Source: Chryseobacterium wanjuense (GTDB lineage: Bacteria > Bacteroidota > Bacteroidia > Flavobacteriales > Weeksellaceae). From it: 64,000 nt of DNA. Position numbers and translations under genes: made by a program. The stretch is taken from contig NZ_FOIU01000001.1 of assembly GCF_900111495.1 (NCBI RefSeq), positions 868,001 through 932,000 of the forward strand, given 5' to 3'. The stretch's first letter is position 1; each line of letters starts with the position of its first letter. Of this stretch, positions 7,532-15,075 are shown in pieces. The notes under the pieces were generated by a model that saw only the letters and a list, made by a program, of their open reading frames with translations, did no database searches and was not told where the DNA came from.

Positions 7532-8491
7532 TTAGGGGTGATGAGATTTTCTGTATGAAATTGGTGACATTCCCTCATATTTTTTAAAAAAGTTACTGAA
7601 ATGGGCGGTTTCGGTAAATCCTAATTTGTAGGTGATTTCCTTAATAGGGATATCATCATTTTGTAATAAAGATTTCGCTTCCGTAAGTGTTTTCTCGGCA
7701 ATCCAGGCTGTAATATTTTTTCCTGTTTTGCTTTTGATCACACTGCTCAGATAATTGGGGTGAAGATTGAGGGCAGTGGCATAATCCTGTACTCGGAAAA
7801 CCACATCTATTTTGCCTGAACTCAAATCACGATAATGCCGTTCTAAAATTCTTTTAAATGATATAATAATTTGCGAGCTGCGGTTTCCTTCGTATATAGG
7901 ATTATAATCTGTCCAGATATGTTCTTTGATCTTGAAAAGAAGCACTGCCAATAGATGACCGATAACTCTGTATTTATAAATAGTATTTTTTCTGTATTCG
8001 TCTAATATCAGGGAATTTACAGCTTCCACTTCTCTGAAAAAAGTATCTGTCACAACTTTTGGTCTTACAATTTCGGTAAGCAGAAATGGAAAATCGGTGT
8101 AAACTTCTTCTCCGATATATTTTTTTAAAAAAGTCTCGTCAAAAGTAATCAATAATACATCATCTATTTTATTCCAGCTGAATGTGCGGTAGTTACTTGG
8201 ATTGGTAAAATAAATCGAATGCGGTTCAACTTCAAAAGTCTGTTCATCAATAGTATATTTTCCATTTCCATTCTTTACAAATAAGAAAGAGAAAAAATTA
8301 GGTCGGAACGAATCGGATACATAGGGAAGTTCGAATCCAATCTCATTTAAATTGAAAACTGTAAAACCTTCCGCTAAATCAAATAATTCAACAGATAAGT
8401 TAAGAGCCTGATACAGTTGAAATAGTGAATTCGATTCAATCCTTTCAGAATTTGCCACTTGATTATTGTTTTTTGATAGAACTTTTTTCAA
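7532..8491 (-). CDS. AraC family transcriptional regulator
   Basis: A 319-residue regulator. The N-terminal 170 residues form a cupin-like sensor domain; residues about 215-316 form the double helix-turn-helix, with the second recognition unit EITYKLGFTETAHFSNFFKK and the usual closing motif GMSPISYRKS. It is transcribed toward the SDR-lipoprotein-SDR run and away from the NQO-type gene at 8745, so either group may be its target. The ligand is unknown. Confidence 0.88.
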   Translation of the reverse strand: MKKVLSKNNNQVANSERIESNSLFQLYQALNLSVELFDLAEGFTVFNLNEIGFELPYVSDSFRPNFFSFLFVKNGNGKYTIDEQTFEVEPHSIYFTNPSNYRTFSWNKIDDVLLITFDETFLKKYIGEEVYTDFPFLLTEIVRPKVVTDTFFREVEAVNSLILDEYRKNTIYKYRVIGHLLAVLLFKIKEHIWTDYNPIYEGNRSSQIIISFKRILERHYRDLSSGKIDVVFRVQDYATALNLHPNYLSSVIKSKTGKNITAWIAEKTLTEAKSLLQNDDIPIKEITYKLGFTETAHFSNFFKKYEGMSPISYRKSHHP

Positions 8492-8504
8492 ATATAATCA
8501 TTTA

Positions 8505-8528
8505 AGGCAACAATATATATGAATGTAC
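8505..8528 (+). repeat. Solo copy of MITE-like terminal repeat
   Basis: AGGCAACAATATATATGAAT plus GTAC resembles the inverted terminal repeats of the elements at 23048-23180 and 25752-25897. No matching second end is visible nearby, so this may be a relic end or a coincidental promoter sequence between the divergent AraC and oxidoreductase genes. Confidence 0.3.
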
Positions 8529-8643
8529 TGAATTGAAAAATCAAAGAAAATTTTAATTATTATAATATGAAATTTGTCCATTCTAAGTGAGTTGTCTCAT
8601 TTTACTGATTGTTTTTAGAATAATTTATGCTTTGAATAATTCT

Positions 8644-8708
8644 GAACTTTTCACGATACTTTATGAACTTCTAATGAAATAATCACCTCAAATCCTGACC
8701 TAATTTTG
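8644..8708 (+). promoter_or_regulatory. Regulated promoter with GAACTT 21-bp direct repeat (1 of 3)
   Basis: GAACTT occurs at 8644 and again at 8665, exactly two helical turns apart, as AraC-family dimer sites do. The -7 element TAATTTTG is at 8701-8708. The same layout, with TTTG at the same distance from the first repeat, precedes the genes at 10483 and 12093. A single TCCATT half-site also lies at 8577. Confidence 0.6.
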
Positions 8709-8744
8709 TCTTATCAAAACTTAATTAAATACCTAAAATTTAAA

Positions 8745-9308
8745 ATGAAAAAGATATTAATTATCATCACGCATCCTGATATGGACAATTCAGTTATCAA
8801 CAAAAGATGGCTGACAGAACTAGAGAAATATCCTGAGAAATTTCACGTACATCAATTACACAAAGTTTATCCTGATCAAAAATTTGATATTGCAGCAGAA
8901 CAAAAACTGATTGAAGAACACGATCATATCATCTTCCAATTCCCATACTATTGGTATTACGCTCCTGCATTATTAAAAAAGTGGCTGGACGAAGTTCTTA
9001 CACACGGTTGGGCATACGGAAGCTCGAGTGGTTTTAAATTTGGAGGAAAGAAAGTTGCTTTGGCTATTTCATTAGGCTTAAAAGAAGAGCATTTACAACG
9101 AGGAACGCCCTTGAAATTTAATCTTGAAGATCTCACACATCCTTATGAAGCATTATTTGATTGGATAAAAGCTGATTACCAGCCCTATTTTGCTTACTAT
9201 GGAATGACATTTGAGCCGTCGGAAGAGTGGGTAGAGAGAAGTGTACCGTTATATTTGGATTTTCTGGATCGCTTTAATTCTGATAAAAAAGATACAAATG
9301 TTGCTTAA
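8745..9308 (+). CDS. NAD(P)H oxidoreductase, flavodoxin-like (NQO/KefF type)
   Basis: A 187-residue flavodoxin-fold protein that should reduce quinones or other electrophiles with NAD(P)H via FMN/FAD. Visible signatures: N-terminal strand and phosphate loop ILIIITHPDMDNSVINKRW, and the family hallmark FQFPYYWYYAPALLKKWLDE with HGWAYG after it. An upstream TTG at 8706 would add 13 residues, but it overlaps the -7 promoter element, so the ATG at 8745 is chosen. The promoter carries the GAACTT repeat shared with the DsbA-like and Old Yellow Enzyme genes, linking it to a redox-stress response. A terminator follows. Confidence 0.88.
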   Translation: MKKILIIITHPDMDNSVINKRWLTELEKYPEKFHVHQLHKVYPDQKFDIAAEQKLIEEHDHIIFQFPYYWYYAPALLKKWLDEVLTHGWAYGSSSGFKFGGKKVALAISLGLKEEHLQRGTPLKFNLEDLTHPYEALFDWIKADYQPYFAYYGMTFEPSEEWVERSVPLYLDFLDRFNSDKKDTNVA

Positions 9309-9331
9309 TCCAAAACAAGCAAATAAATAGT

Positions 9332-9367
9332 AAAAAAAAGAGATGTTCGATAATGCATCTTTTTTTA
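9332..9367 (+). terminator. Terminator after NQO-type gene
   Basis: A-tract plus AGATG pairs with CATCT plus T-tract across a 10-nt loop, ending in seven T. It separates the oxidoreductase gene from the AraC gene. Confidence 0.7.
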
Positions 9368-9394
9368 GGCTTAATATCAAAGCAGAAAATTTTA

Positions 9395-9421
9395 TCCATT
9401 AGAAAATCAAAATTGTCCATT
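9395..9421 (+). promoter_or_regulatory. TCCATT 21-bp direct-repeat operator (1 of 3)
   Basis: TCCATT at 9395-9400 and 9416-9421, 21 bp apart, in front of the AraC gene at 9478. The same pair, with the same spacing to the -7 region, is found before the DsrE gene and the second Old Yellow Enzyme gene. Here the -7 (TCAATTTTAC) is weaker. Confidence 0.55.
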
Positions 9422-9477
9422 TTCTGTAAAATTTAAATTTATCAATTTTACGGGTCACAGCAAGAAATTATTGAACA

Positions 9478-10362
9478 ATGAACAATCTCAATTGCAGTAA
9501 AATTATCAAAGAAAATCCTAGGGTTTTATCGTGGAATAAAGATATTCAGGTGATGCATTATCAGACACATCAGGAAATCATCAGAGCCAATATGTGTGTT
9601 CATATGAATATGATTAGCATTGTTATGCATGGTACAAAGGAGATCCTGGGATGTGGAATGAAGAGAATTGTTCCGTCTGGTTCCGGTTTTTTTATGAAAA
9701 AAGGTTCTTATCTGGTTTCCGATAAAATTGAAGATGAAGAAAAAGGATATGAATCGATTATTATTTTCTTTTCCGACGCTTGGCTCCAATCACAAATCGA
9801 TACAATTTTCGACTGTAAAAATACTGCTGAGACAAAAGTTGAAGACTGTCTGAACGCTGATATTGCGTTGCTGGAGGAAGATGAATTGATGAATTCGGTT
9901 ATTGCCCAATTTAAATCTTATTTTGAAGTTAATCAGGATAAAGAACGTTTACAAGTTTTATTACCATTTAAAATGAGGGAATTATTTCAGATTTTAATTT
10001 CCGCGCCTAATGGTTATCATTTTGAAAAACGATTACGCAGCCTTGATAATCATCAAAACCCTGATTTGGTGATATTAATGGAGAATAATTACAAAGAAAA
10101 TATTTCTCTCGAACAGTACGCTTTTCTTGCTAACTGCAGTCTGTCAACTTTTAAAAGAAAATTTGTGCAGACCTTCAAAACAAATCCCGGAAGATGGATT
10201 ATGCAGCGCAGATTGGAAGAGTCTTACGAATTATTAAAAAACTCAGAAAAGAACATTACGGAAATAGCATATGAAGTCGGGTTTGAAACTCCCGCCCATT
10301 TTATAGCATCATTTAAACAGAAATACAGAAACACACCGAAACAGCTGCAGCAGCAACTTTAG
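9478..10362 (+). CDS. AraC family transcriptional regulator (ExsA-like N-domain)
   Basis: A 294-residue regulator whose N-terminal 170 residues resemble the ExsA-type sensor domain. Residues about 195-292 are the paired helix-turn-helix, with ISLEQYAFLANCSLSTFKRK as the first and ITEIAYEVGFETPAHFIASF as the second recognition unit, ending NTPKQLQQQL. It lies between genes whose promoters share the GAACTT repeat, and its own promoter has the TCCATT repeat. It may therefore drive one set and be controlled by the other AraC regulator; which one binds which repeat is not decidable here. Confidence 0.88.
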   Translation: MNNLNCSKIIKENPRVLSWNKDIQVMHYQTHQEIIRANMCVHMNMISIVMHGTKEILGCGMKRIVPSGSGFFMKKGSYLVSDKIEDEEKGYESIIIFFSDAWLQSQIDTIFDCKNTAETKVEDCLNADIALLEEDELMNSVIAQFKSYFEVNQDKERLQVLLPFKMRELFQILISAPNGYHFEKRLRSLDNHQNPDLVILMENNYKENISLEQYAFLANCSLSTFKRKFVQTFKTNPGRWIMQRRLEESYELLKNSEKNITEIAYEVGFETPAHFIASFKQKYRNTPKQLQQQL

Positions 10363-10376
10363 TACAAAATAATTCT

Positions 10377-10443
10377 AAACTTTTCACGATAGTTTTTGAA
10401 CTTTTTAAGAAATCAATTTAATCAAAACAAAACGAACTTTGTC
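10377..10443 (+). promoter_or_regulatory. Regulated promoter with GAACTT 21-bp direct repeat (2 of 3)
   Basis: AAACTT at 10377 and GAACTT at 10398, with GAACTTTG at 10434-10441 in the -7 position. AATTCTRAACTTTTCACGAT is shared with the site at 8644 (R = A or G). TTTGTC begins 61 bp after the first repeat, as at the other two promoters. Confidence 0.6.
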
Positions 10444-10482
10444 TTAGAAATTTAAAACAATTAAAATTTAAAATTTAAAATT

Positions 10483-11154
10483 ATGAAATTGTATTATTTT
10501 GCAGACCCGATGTGTTCTTGGTGTTATGGTTTCAGTCCGGTGGTAAAGAAACTTAAAGAAAACTATCCCAATATAGATTTGCAGATTATTTCAGGTGGGT
10601 TTGCACCTGGAAGCAAGCAAAAAGTAACAAAAGAATATAAGGATTTTCTTGAATATCACTGGAGAAATGTAAATCTTCGCAGCGGTCAGTATTTTGACCA
10701 TTCGATGAAATTTGTTAATGAAAATTTTCATTACGATACAGAACCTTCAAGTCGGGCATTAGTGGTTGTTCAGATGTTTTTACCGGAGAAAGATTTTGAG
10801 TTTTTGAGTCTGATGCAAAAATCATTTTATGTGGAAGGAAAAGACATTACCAATGATGAGGTTTTAGCAGATTTAGCAGAAGAAATAGGAGTTGAAAAAA
10901 GTGTTTTTTTAGAAAGTTTCCACTCGGAAGAGATAAAGCTAAAAACCGCTCAGGGATTTCAGTTCAGTAAACAGCTGAGAGTGCAAGGATTTCCTACTTT
11001 ACTGACATTGGAAAACGGAGCTGTAAAAGTTCTTACCCACGGTTTTCAGCCTTATGAAAGTTTAAAAAATATTGTTGAGGAAAGTTTGAAAACGATGCTT
11101 ATTCCTGAATCTAATAGCGGACAATTTTGTTCGGATATTTCCTGCGGATGCTGA
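10483..11154 (+). CDS. DsbA family thioredoxin-fold protein (FrnE-like)
   Basis: A 223-residue DsbA/FrnE-like protein with the active-site motif C11-S-W-C14 directly after the first strand (FADPMCSWCYGFSP) and the cis-proline segment QGFPTLL (near residue 168). There is no signal peptide, so it is cytoplasmic, as for FrnE, which acts in oxidative-stress tolerance as a disulfide isomerase. The C-terminus adds three further cysteines (FCSDISCGC), which might form a metal or redox site. It is expressed from a promoter of the GAACTT group. The related 2-hydroxychromene-2-carboxylate isomerases usually lack the CxxC, so that activity is less likely. Confidence 0.85.
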   Translation: MKLYYFADPMCSWCYGFSPVVKKLKENYPNIDLQIISGGFAPGSKQKVTKEYKDFLEYHWRNVNLRSGQYFDHSMKFVNENFHYDTEPSSRALVVVQMFLPEKDFEFLSLMQKSFYVEGKDITNDEVLADLAEEIGVEKSVFLESFHSEEIKLKTAQGFQFSKQLRVQGFPTLLTLENGAVKVLTHGFQPYESLKNIVEESLKTMLIPESNSGQFCSDISCGC

Positions 11155-11167
11155 GATGAAACTGAGG

Positions 11168-11200
11168 CTATATTCTACTGATAGAGGATATAGTCTATTT
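11168..11200 (+). terminator. Weak hairpin, possible terminator
   Basis: CTATATTCT pairs with AGGATATAG (one wobble), followed by a short T-rich stretch. It lies 14 bp past the stop of the DsbA-like gene and 20 bp before the Nudix gene, so read-through is likely. Confidence 0.35.
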
Positions 11201-11220
11201 TAATTATTAAAAACAGCAAT

Positions 11221-11871
11221 ATGAAAAAGCAAAGTTTTTCTTCATCAATTAAAAAGCTTCAGGAAAATCTTCAGAAAGCACTTCCCGGAAAAAAAGCTCA
11301 CCGGATTATGGAAGCTGTTTCTGCAAAATATTTAGGTTTGAATCCAACTGAGGAAACGCGCAAAAGTGCGGTACTGATGCTTTTATATCCAATCGATAAT
11401 GAAATTCATTTTCCTTTAATTCTAAGAAACTCTTACGAAGGTTTTCATTCTGATGAGGTTGGTTTTCCGGGTGGAAGGTTTGAAATTTCAGATGAAAATC
11501 TGATTCAGACTGCACTTAGAGAAACACAGGAAGAAATAGGAATTAATCCGGGAGAAATTCAAGTTTTAGGAACATTAACAGACATTTTTATCGGTCCAAG
11601 CGATTTCAATGTTTTACCTGTGGTTGGATATCTTCCGTATCGACCTGATTTTGTACCTGATTCCCGTGAAGTTCAACAAATTTTTGACTTAAAACTGGAT
11701 TATTTTTCAGACCCCAATATTGTAGGCTGTAGTGAAATCAGCATTCCGGGAGATTTGGTGATAACGCCTTATTATGAAGTGAATGGTCATAAAGTTTGGG
11801 GCGCAACCGCTAAAATAATTCTTGAACTGTTGTATGTTCTGAATAATAGTCTCTCAACTAAAAAAGATTGA
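11221..11871 (+). CDS. Nudix hydrolase, probable CoA pyrophosphatase
   Basis: A 216-residue Nudix protein. The Nudix box is visible from GGRFEISD through ALRETQEEIGI (about residues 84-105), and it is preceded by the NUDT7/UPF0035-type signature, here LRNSYEGFHSDEVGFPGG. That signature marks CoA diphosphatases, which cleave CoA and oxidised CoA to 4'-phosphopantetheine and 3',5'-ADP. It lies 66 bp after the DsbA-like gene and probably shares its transcript, which fits a role in clearing damaged CoA during redox stress (inference). A terminator overlaps its stop codon. Confidence 0.84.
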   Translation: MKKQSFSSSIKKLQENLQKALPGKKAHRIMEAVSAKYLGLNPTEETRKSAVLMLLYPIDNEIHFPLILRNSYEGFHSDEVGFPGGRFEISDENLIQTALRETQEEIGINPGEIQVLGTLTDIFIGPSDFNVLPVVGYLPYRPDFVPDSREVQQIFDLKLDYFSDPNIVGCSEISIPGDLVITPYYEVNGHKVWGATAKIILELLYVLNNSLSTKKD

Positions 11872-11883
11872 TCTAATCTTTTT
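11861..11883 (+). terminator. Terminator at the Nudix stop codon
   Basis: AAAAAGATT pairs perfectly with AATCTTTTT around a 5-nt loop; the stem includes the TGA stop of the Nudix gene. Symmetric A/T arms could act in both directions. Confidence 0.6.
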
Positions 11884-11983
11884 CCAAACTTTCTCGATAA
11901 AAATCAGCTTTGCAAAATTGTAGAGTGAAGAATTCTTATGTCTAAAATTAAGCTTCAAAAAGATTTTAAGTGATTCATAAAGT

Positions 11984-12050
11984 GAACTTTAAAAGATACT
12001 TTTTGAACTTATTATGAAATTAATTCTCTCAGTACAAAGCTAATTTTGTC
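11984..12050 (+). promoter_or_regulatory. Regulated promoter with GAACTT 21-bp direct repeat (3 of 3)
   Basis: GAACTT at 11984 and 12005, -7 element TAATTTTG at 12041-12048, TTTGTC 61 bp after the first repeat. It drives the Old Yellow Enzyme gene at 12093 and possibly the TetR and efflux genes beyond it. Confidence 0.6.
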
Positions 12051-12092
12051 CTGTTTTAAATACAATAATATTAATCAAAAAAAACTTTAGAT

Positions 12093-13181
12093 ATGTCTGT
12101 TTCTGATTTATTTAAACCACTCACTTTGTTGCACGGTCCTGCGATGAGAAACCGTTTTATGCTGGCTCCGTTAACCAACCAGCAAAGTGAATTTAATGGT
12201 AAAGCATCTGAATACGACCAGTTTTGGATGCAGCAACTTTCGCAGGGAGGTTATTCATTAATTCAGACCTGTGCCACCCACGTAGAAGCTGAAGGTATCG
12301 CTTTTGCCCGTCAATTGGGAATTTTTAGCGATGACCATTTGCCGGGTCTGAGTCAAATGGCAGCAACGATTCGTGAGGGCGGAGCTTTATCCGCAGTACA
12401 ACTGCATCACGCAGGACATCGCGCCAATCCTTTATTGGGAGGAATTCCTTCTCCTGCCTCAAGTTTTACTATTCCGGGTGTTAATGCCATTTCTACCGAA
12501 GAAGTCGAAAGAATTCGAGATAGTTTTATCGCCGCTGCAAAAAGAGCTGAACGGGCAGGATTTGATGGTGTTGCCGTTCACGGGGCTTTCGGTTGGATTT
12601 TGTCGGAATTTATGTCGCCTTATTTAAACGACCGAACCGATAAATATGGAGGAAGTTTAGAAAATCGTGCCCGATTGACCATTGAAGTCATTGAAGGGAT
12701 CCGAAAGGCCTGTGGTCCTGATTTTCAAATCGGTTGGCGTTTGTCGATTGAACGTTACGGCTTGGTTCTGGAAGAATTACGTGAAATTACTGCTGAAATT
12801 TTAGATAAGGAATTGATTGATTATCTGGATTTGGCATTATGGGATTCTGCACAGATCGTTCAGGAAGGAAAGTTCAGAGGAAAAACAATGCTGAGTGTCT
12901 TTACAGAACTTCCTCGAAAAGGTGTTCGTCTTGGTGTTGCCGGAAAAATAATGACCGCTCAAAGAGCCGGAGAATTATTGGATGAAGGTAGCGATTTTGT
13001 TCTGATTGCAAGGGCAGGAATTCTTCAGCGGGATTTTCCGCTTCAGGTAAAAGCCAATCCATTTTATGAGAGTCCCAAAACACCTGTTCCGGCAGAATAT
13101 CTTCGTCAGCGTGGATTGAGTGAGCGTTTTATCAATCATTTGCGGGGATGGCAGACTTTCGTAACCAGAGGTTCTATTTAA
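12093..13181 (+). CDS. Old Yellow Enzyme family NADH:flavin oxidoreductase
   Basis: A 362-residue FMN-dependent ene-reductase expected to reduce electrophilic alkenes, quinones or nitro compounds. The substrate-binding region reads QLHHAGHR (103-110), close to the usual QLHHAGRQ. The barrel core has DGVAVHGAFGWILSEFMSP in place of the more common HGANGYLLHQFLSP, and KYGGSLENRARL is the conserved flavin-side motif. It is strongly similar to the protein at 21784-22869 in this window. It is 12 bp ahead of the TetR gene, and its promoter belongs to the GAACTT group, so it seems to be the link between the redox genes and the efflux operon. Confidence 0.92.
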   Translation: MSVSDLFKPLTLLHGPAMRNRFMLAPLTNQQSEFNGKASEYDQFWMQQLSQGGYSLIQTCATHVEAEGIAFARQLGIFSDDHLPGLSQMAATIREGGALSAVQLHHAGHRANPLLGGIPSPASSFTIPGVNAISTEEVERIRDSFIAAAKRAERAGFDGVAVHGAFGWILSEFMSPYLNDRTDKYGGSLENRARLTIEVIEGIRKACGPDFQIGWRLSIERYGLVLEELREITAEILDKELIDYLDLALWDSAQIVQEGKFRGKTMLSVFTELPRKGVRLGVAGKIMTAQRAGELLDEGSDFVLIARAGILQRDFPLQVKANPFYESPKTPVPAEYLRQRGLSERFINHLRGWQTFVTRGSI

Positions 13182-13193
13182 ATATCAATAAAA

Positions 13194-13799
13194 ATGGGAA
13201 GTAAGGAAAGAATTCAGCGCTTTAAAGATGATTCCAGAGAAAAGATTCTGGCAGCAGCTTTAAATATTGCCAAAAATGAAGGCTGGCAAGCATTAAGTAT
13301 GCGGAAAATTGCAGATCAGATTGAATACACAGCACCTTTTATTTACGAATATTTTGTCAACAAAGAAGCTATTTTGTTTGCATTAACCAAAAGAGGATAT
13401 GCCATCCTAACAAAAGTAATCATTGAAGCCCGAAATAAAAATGAAAATGCCGATGATAAACTCGAAGCAATGTGGATCGCCTATTGGGATTTCGCTTTTA
13501 CGCATAAGGAATTGTATCGGTTGATGTACGGTGTTGATATGGTCTGTTTCACAAGCGAATGTGCAATGCCGGAGGTTGAAAATTTGTACGATATTCTGAG
13601 TGACGTTATTACCATTTATTTTGATGAAAAAAATGTTTCAGAAGAACGGGTTCGCATAAAATATTACACCTATTGGTCGATGATTCACGGGTTAATCTCT
13701 ATTAATTTAATTCATCTGAACGGAAGAATCAGTTATGATCTCAACAGACAGATTCTACGAGATGCTATTCAAAGTATTACAAAATCCATTAAAAAATAA
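13194..13799 (+). CDS. TetR/AcrR family repressor of the RND pump
   Basis: A 201-residue regulator. The N-terminal helix-turn-helix spans about residues 18-62 (ALSMRKIADQIEYTAPFIYE); the C-terminal domain, with WIAYWDFAFTHKELYRLMYG, is of the WHG type. It lies between the Old Yellow Enzyme gene (12 bp) and the efflux operon (73 bp). The inverted repeat TAACAcTGTTA just downstream (13820-13830) is a good candidate operator, so it probably represses the pump and is relieved by a pump substrate. The ligand is unknown. Confidence 0.87.
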   Translation: MGSKERIQRFKDDSREKILAAALNIAKNEGWQALSMRKIADQIEYTAPFIYEYFVNKEAILFALTKRGYAILTKVIIEARNKNENADDKLEAMWIAYWDFAFTHKELYRLMYGVDMVCFTSECAMPEVENLYDILSDVITIYFDEKNVSEERVRIKYYTYWSMIHGLISINLIHLNGRISYDLNRQILRDAIQSITKSIKK

Positions 13800-13816
13800 A
13801 AAATTTTTGTCCGAAA

Positions 13817-13833
13817 ACTTAACACTGTTAGGT
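13817..13833. promoter_or_regulatory. Probable TetR operator of the efflux operon
   Basis: ACTTAACA-C-TGTTAGGT is an inverted repeat with 7 of 8 arm positions matching, core TAACAcTGTTA. It lies between the TetR stop and the adaptor start (40 bp before the ATG). Confidence 0.55.
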
Positions 13834-13872
13834 AATTAAACCACAATAAAAAACATTACAAATTTAAATTTT

Positions 13873-15066
13873 ATGAATGCTATTCATCATTTTAGTCCAT
13901 CAGACATTATTAAGAAATTTAATAGTGCGAGACATTTTTTGATTGTAGTTTTTACGGCTGCAATTCTTGTAAGCTGTGAAAATAAATCAGAGAAAACAAC
14001 AGCAGATGCACCACCAAATGTGCCTGTGGGAAGCGTTTCAGAGAGCTCGGAAACTACTTTTGTAGAATATCCGGCTTCAGTCCAGGGTTCGGTTGATGTA
14101 GAAATCCGTCCACAGGTAAGCGGATATATTCAAAGAGTTTTGGTAAACGAAGGAGCTTATGTTTCAGCGGGGCAGACTTTGTTTCAGATTAATTCCCAAC
14201 CCTTTGTTGAAGCTTTAAATAATGCCAAAGCCAATCTTCACGCATCTGAGGCAGCTATTTTAAATGCCAAATTGGAAATCGACAAATTAACGCCACTGGT
14301 TCAAAATAAAGTGGTTGCAGATTTTCAATTGAAAACAGCCAAAACAGCTTACAAAATTGCACAGGCTAACGCAGAACAGGCCAGAGCAAGCGTTGCTTCA
14401 GCACAGATTAATTTAGGATATACCAACGTAAAAGCGCCAGTGAGTGGATATATAGGTTTGATTCCTAAAAAACAGGGAAGTCTGGTTTCTCCGGCAGATC
14501 AGGAAGCTTTAACGCAGCTTTCAGATATCAGAGATGTGCATGTTTACTTTGCTTTAGCTGAAAAAGATTTTACCGTTTTCAATACGAATTACGAAGGAAA
14601 AACTCCCGCTGAAAGAATCAAAAACCTACCGTTTGTTGAATTGGTATTAAGTGATAATTCAGTCTATCCGATCAAAGGTAAAGTGGATATGATAAACGGT
14701 CAGTTTGATAAAAACACCGGTGCCATTACTTTCAGAGCAAGTTTTCCGAATCCGAACGGAAACTTACGCTCAGGAAATACGGGTAAACTTCGTTTAGGAT
14801 TGAATCATAATAATGCGATTCTGGTTCCGCAATCTGCAACTGTGGAAATGCAGGATAAAGTCTTTGTTTTTTTGGTCGATAAAAGTAACAAAGTTACCAA
14901 AACACCTCTTGATGTTATCGGAAAAAGCGGGACAAATTATCTTATTAAACAAGGCTTAAATCAGGGTGACCAAATTGTATTGAGCGGTCTCGACAGATTA
15001 CAGGAAGGCCAAGTCATCAATCCACAGAAAACTGCACGTATAGCTCAATTAAATAATAAAAAATAA
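13873..15066 (+). CDS. RND efflux periplasmic adaptor (AcrA/MexA family)
   Basis: A 397-residue membrane-fusion lipoprotein. The lipobox LVSC sets the lipidated cysteine at C35. The N-terminal tail is long, so a later start is possible. The biotinyl-lipoyl half-motifs are visible around VEIRPQVSGYIQRVLVNEGA and YTNVKAPVSGYIGLI, with an alpha-hairpin between them (about 105-170). It bridges the RND permease and outer-membrane channel. The permease gene starts 9 bp later, so the genes are clearly one operon. Confidence 0.93.
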   Translation: MNAIHHFSPSDIIKKFNSARHFLIVVFTAAILVSCENKSEKTTADAPPNVPVGSVSESSETTFVEYPASVQGSVDVEIRPQVSGYIQRVLVNEGAYVSAGQTLFQINSQPFVEALNNAKANLHASEAAILNAKLEIDKLTPLVQNKVVADFQLKTAKTAYKIAQANAEQARASVASAQINLGYTNVKAPVSGYIGLIPKKQGSLVSPADQEALTQLSDIRDVHVYFALAEKDFTVFNTNYEGKTPAERIKNLPFVELVLSDNSVYPIKGKVDMINGQFDKNTGAITFRASFPNPNGNLRSGNTGKLRLGLNHNNAILVPQSATVEMQDKVFVFLVDKSNKVTKTPLDVIGKSGTNYLIKQGLNQGDQIVLSGLDRLQEGQVINPQKTARIAQLNNKK

Positions 15067-15075
15067 GTTTTAAAA

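Noticed and set aside
8706..8744. TTG start extending the NQO-type gene
   Set aside because: The codon lies within the -7 promoter element TAATTTTG; the ATG at 8745 fits the family start.
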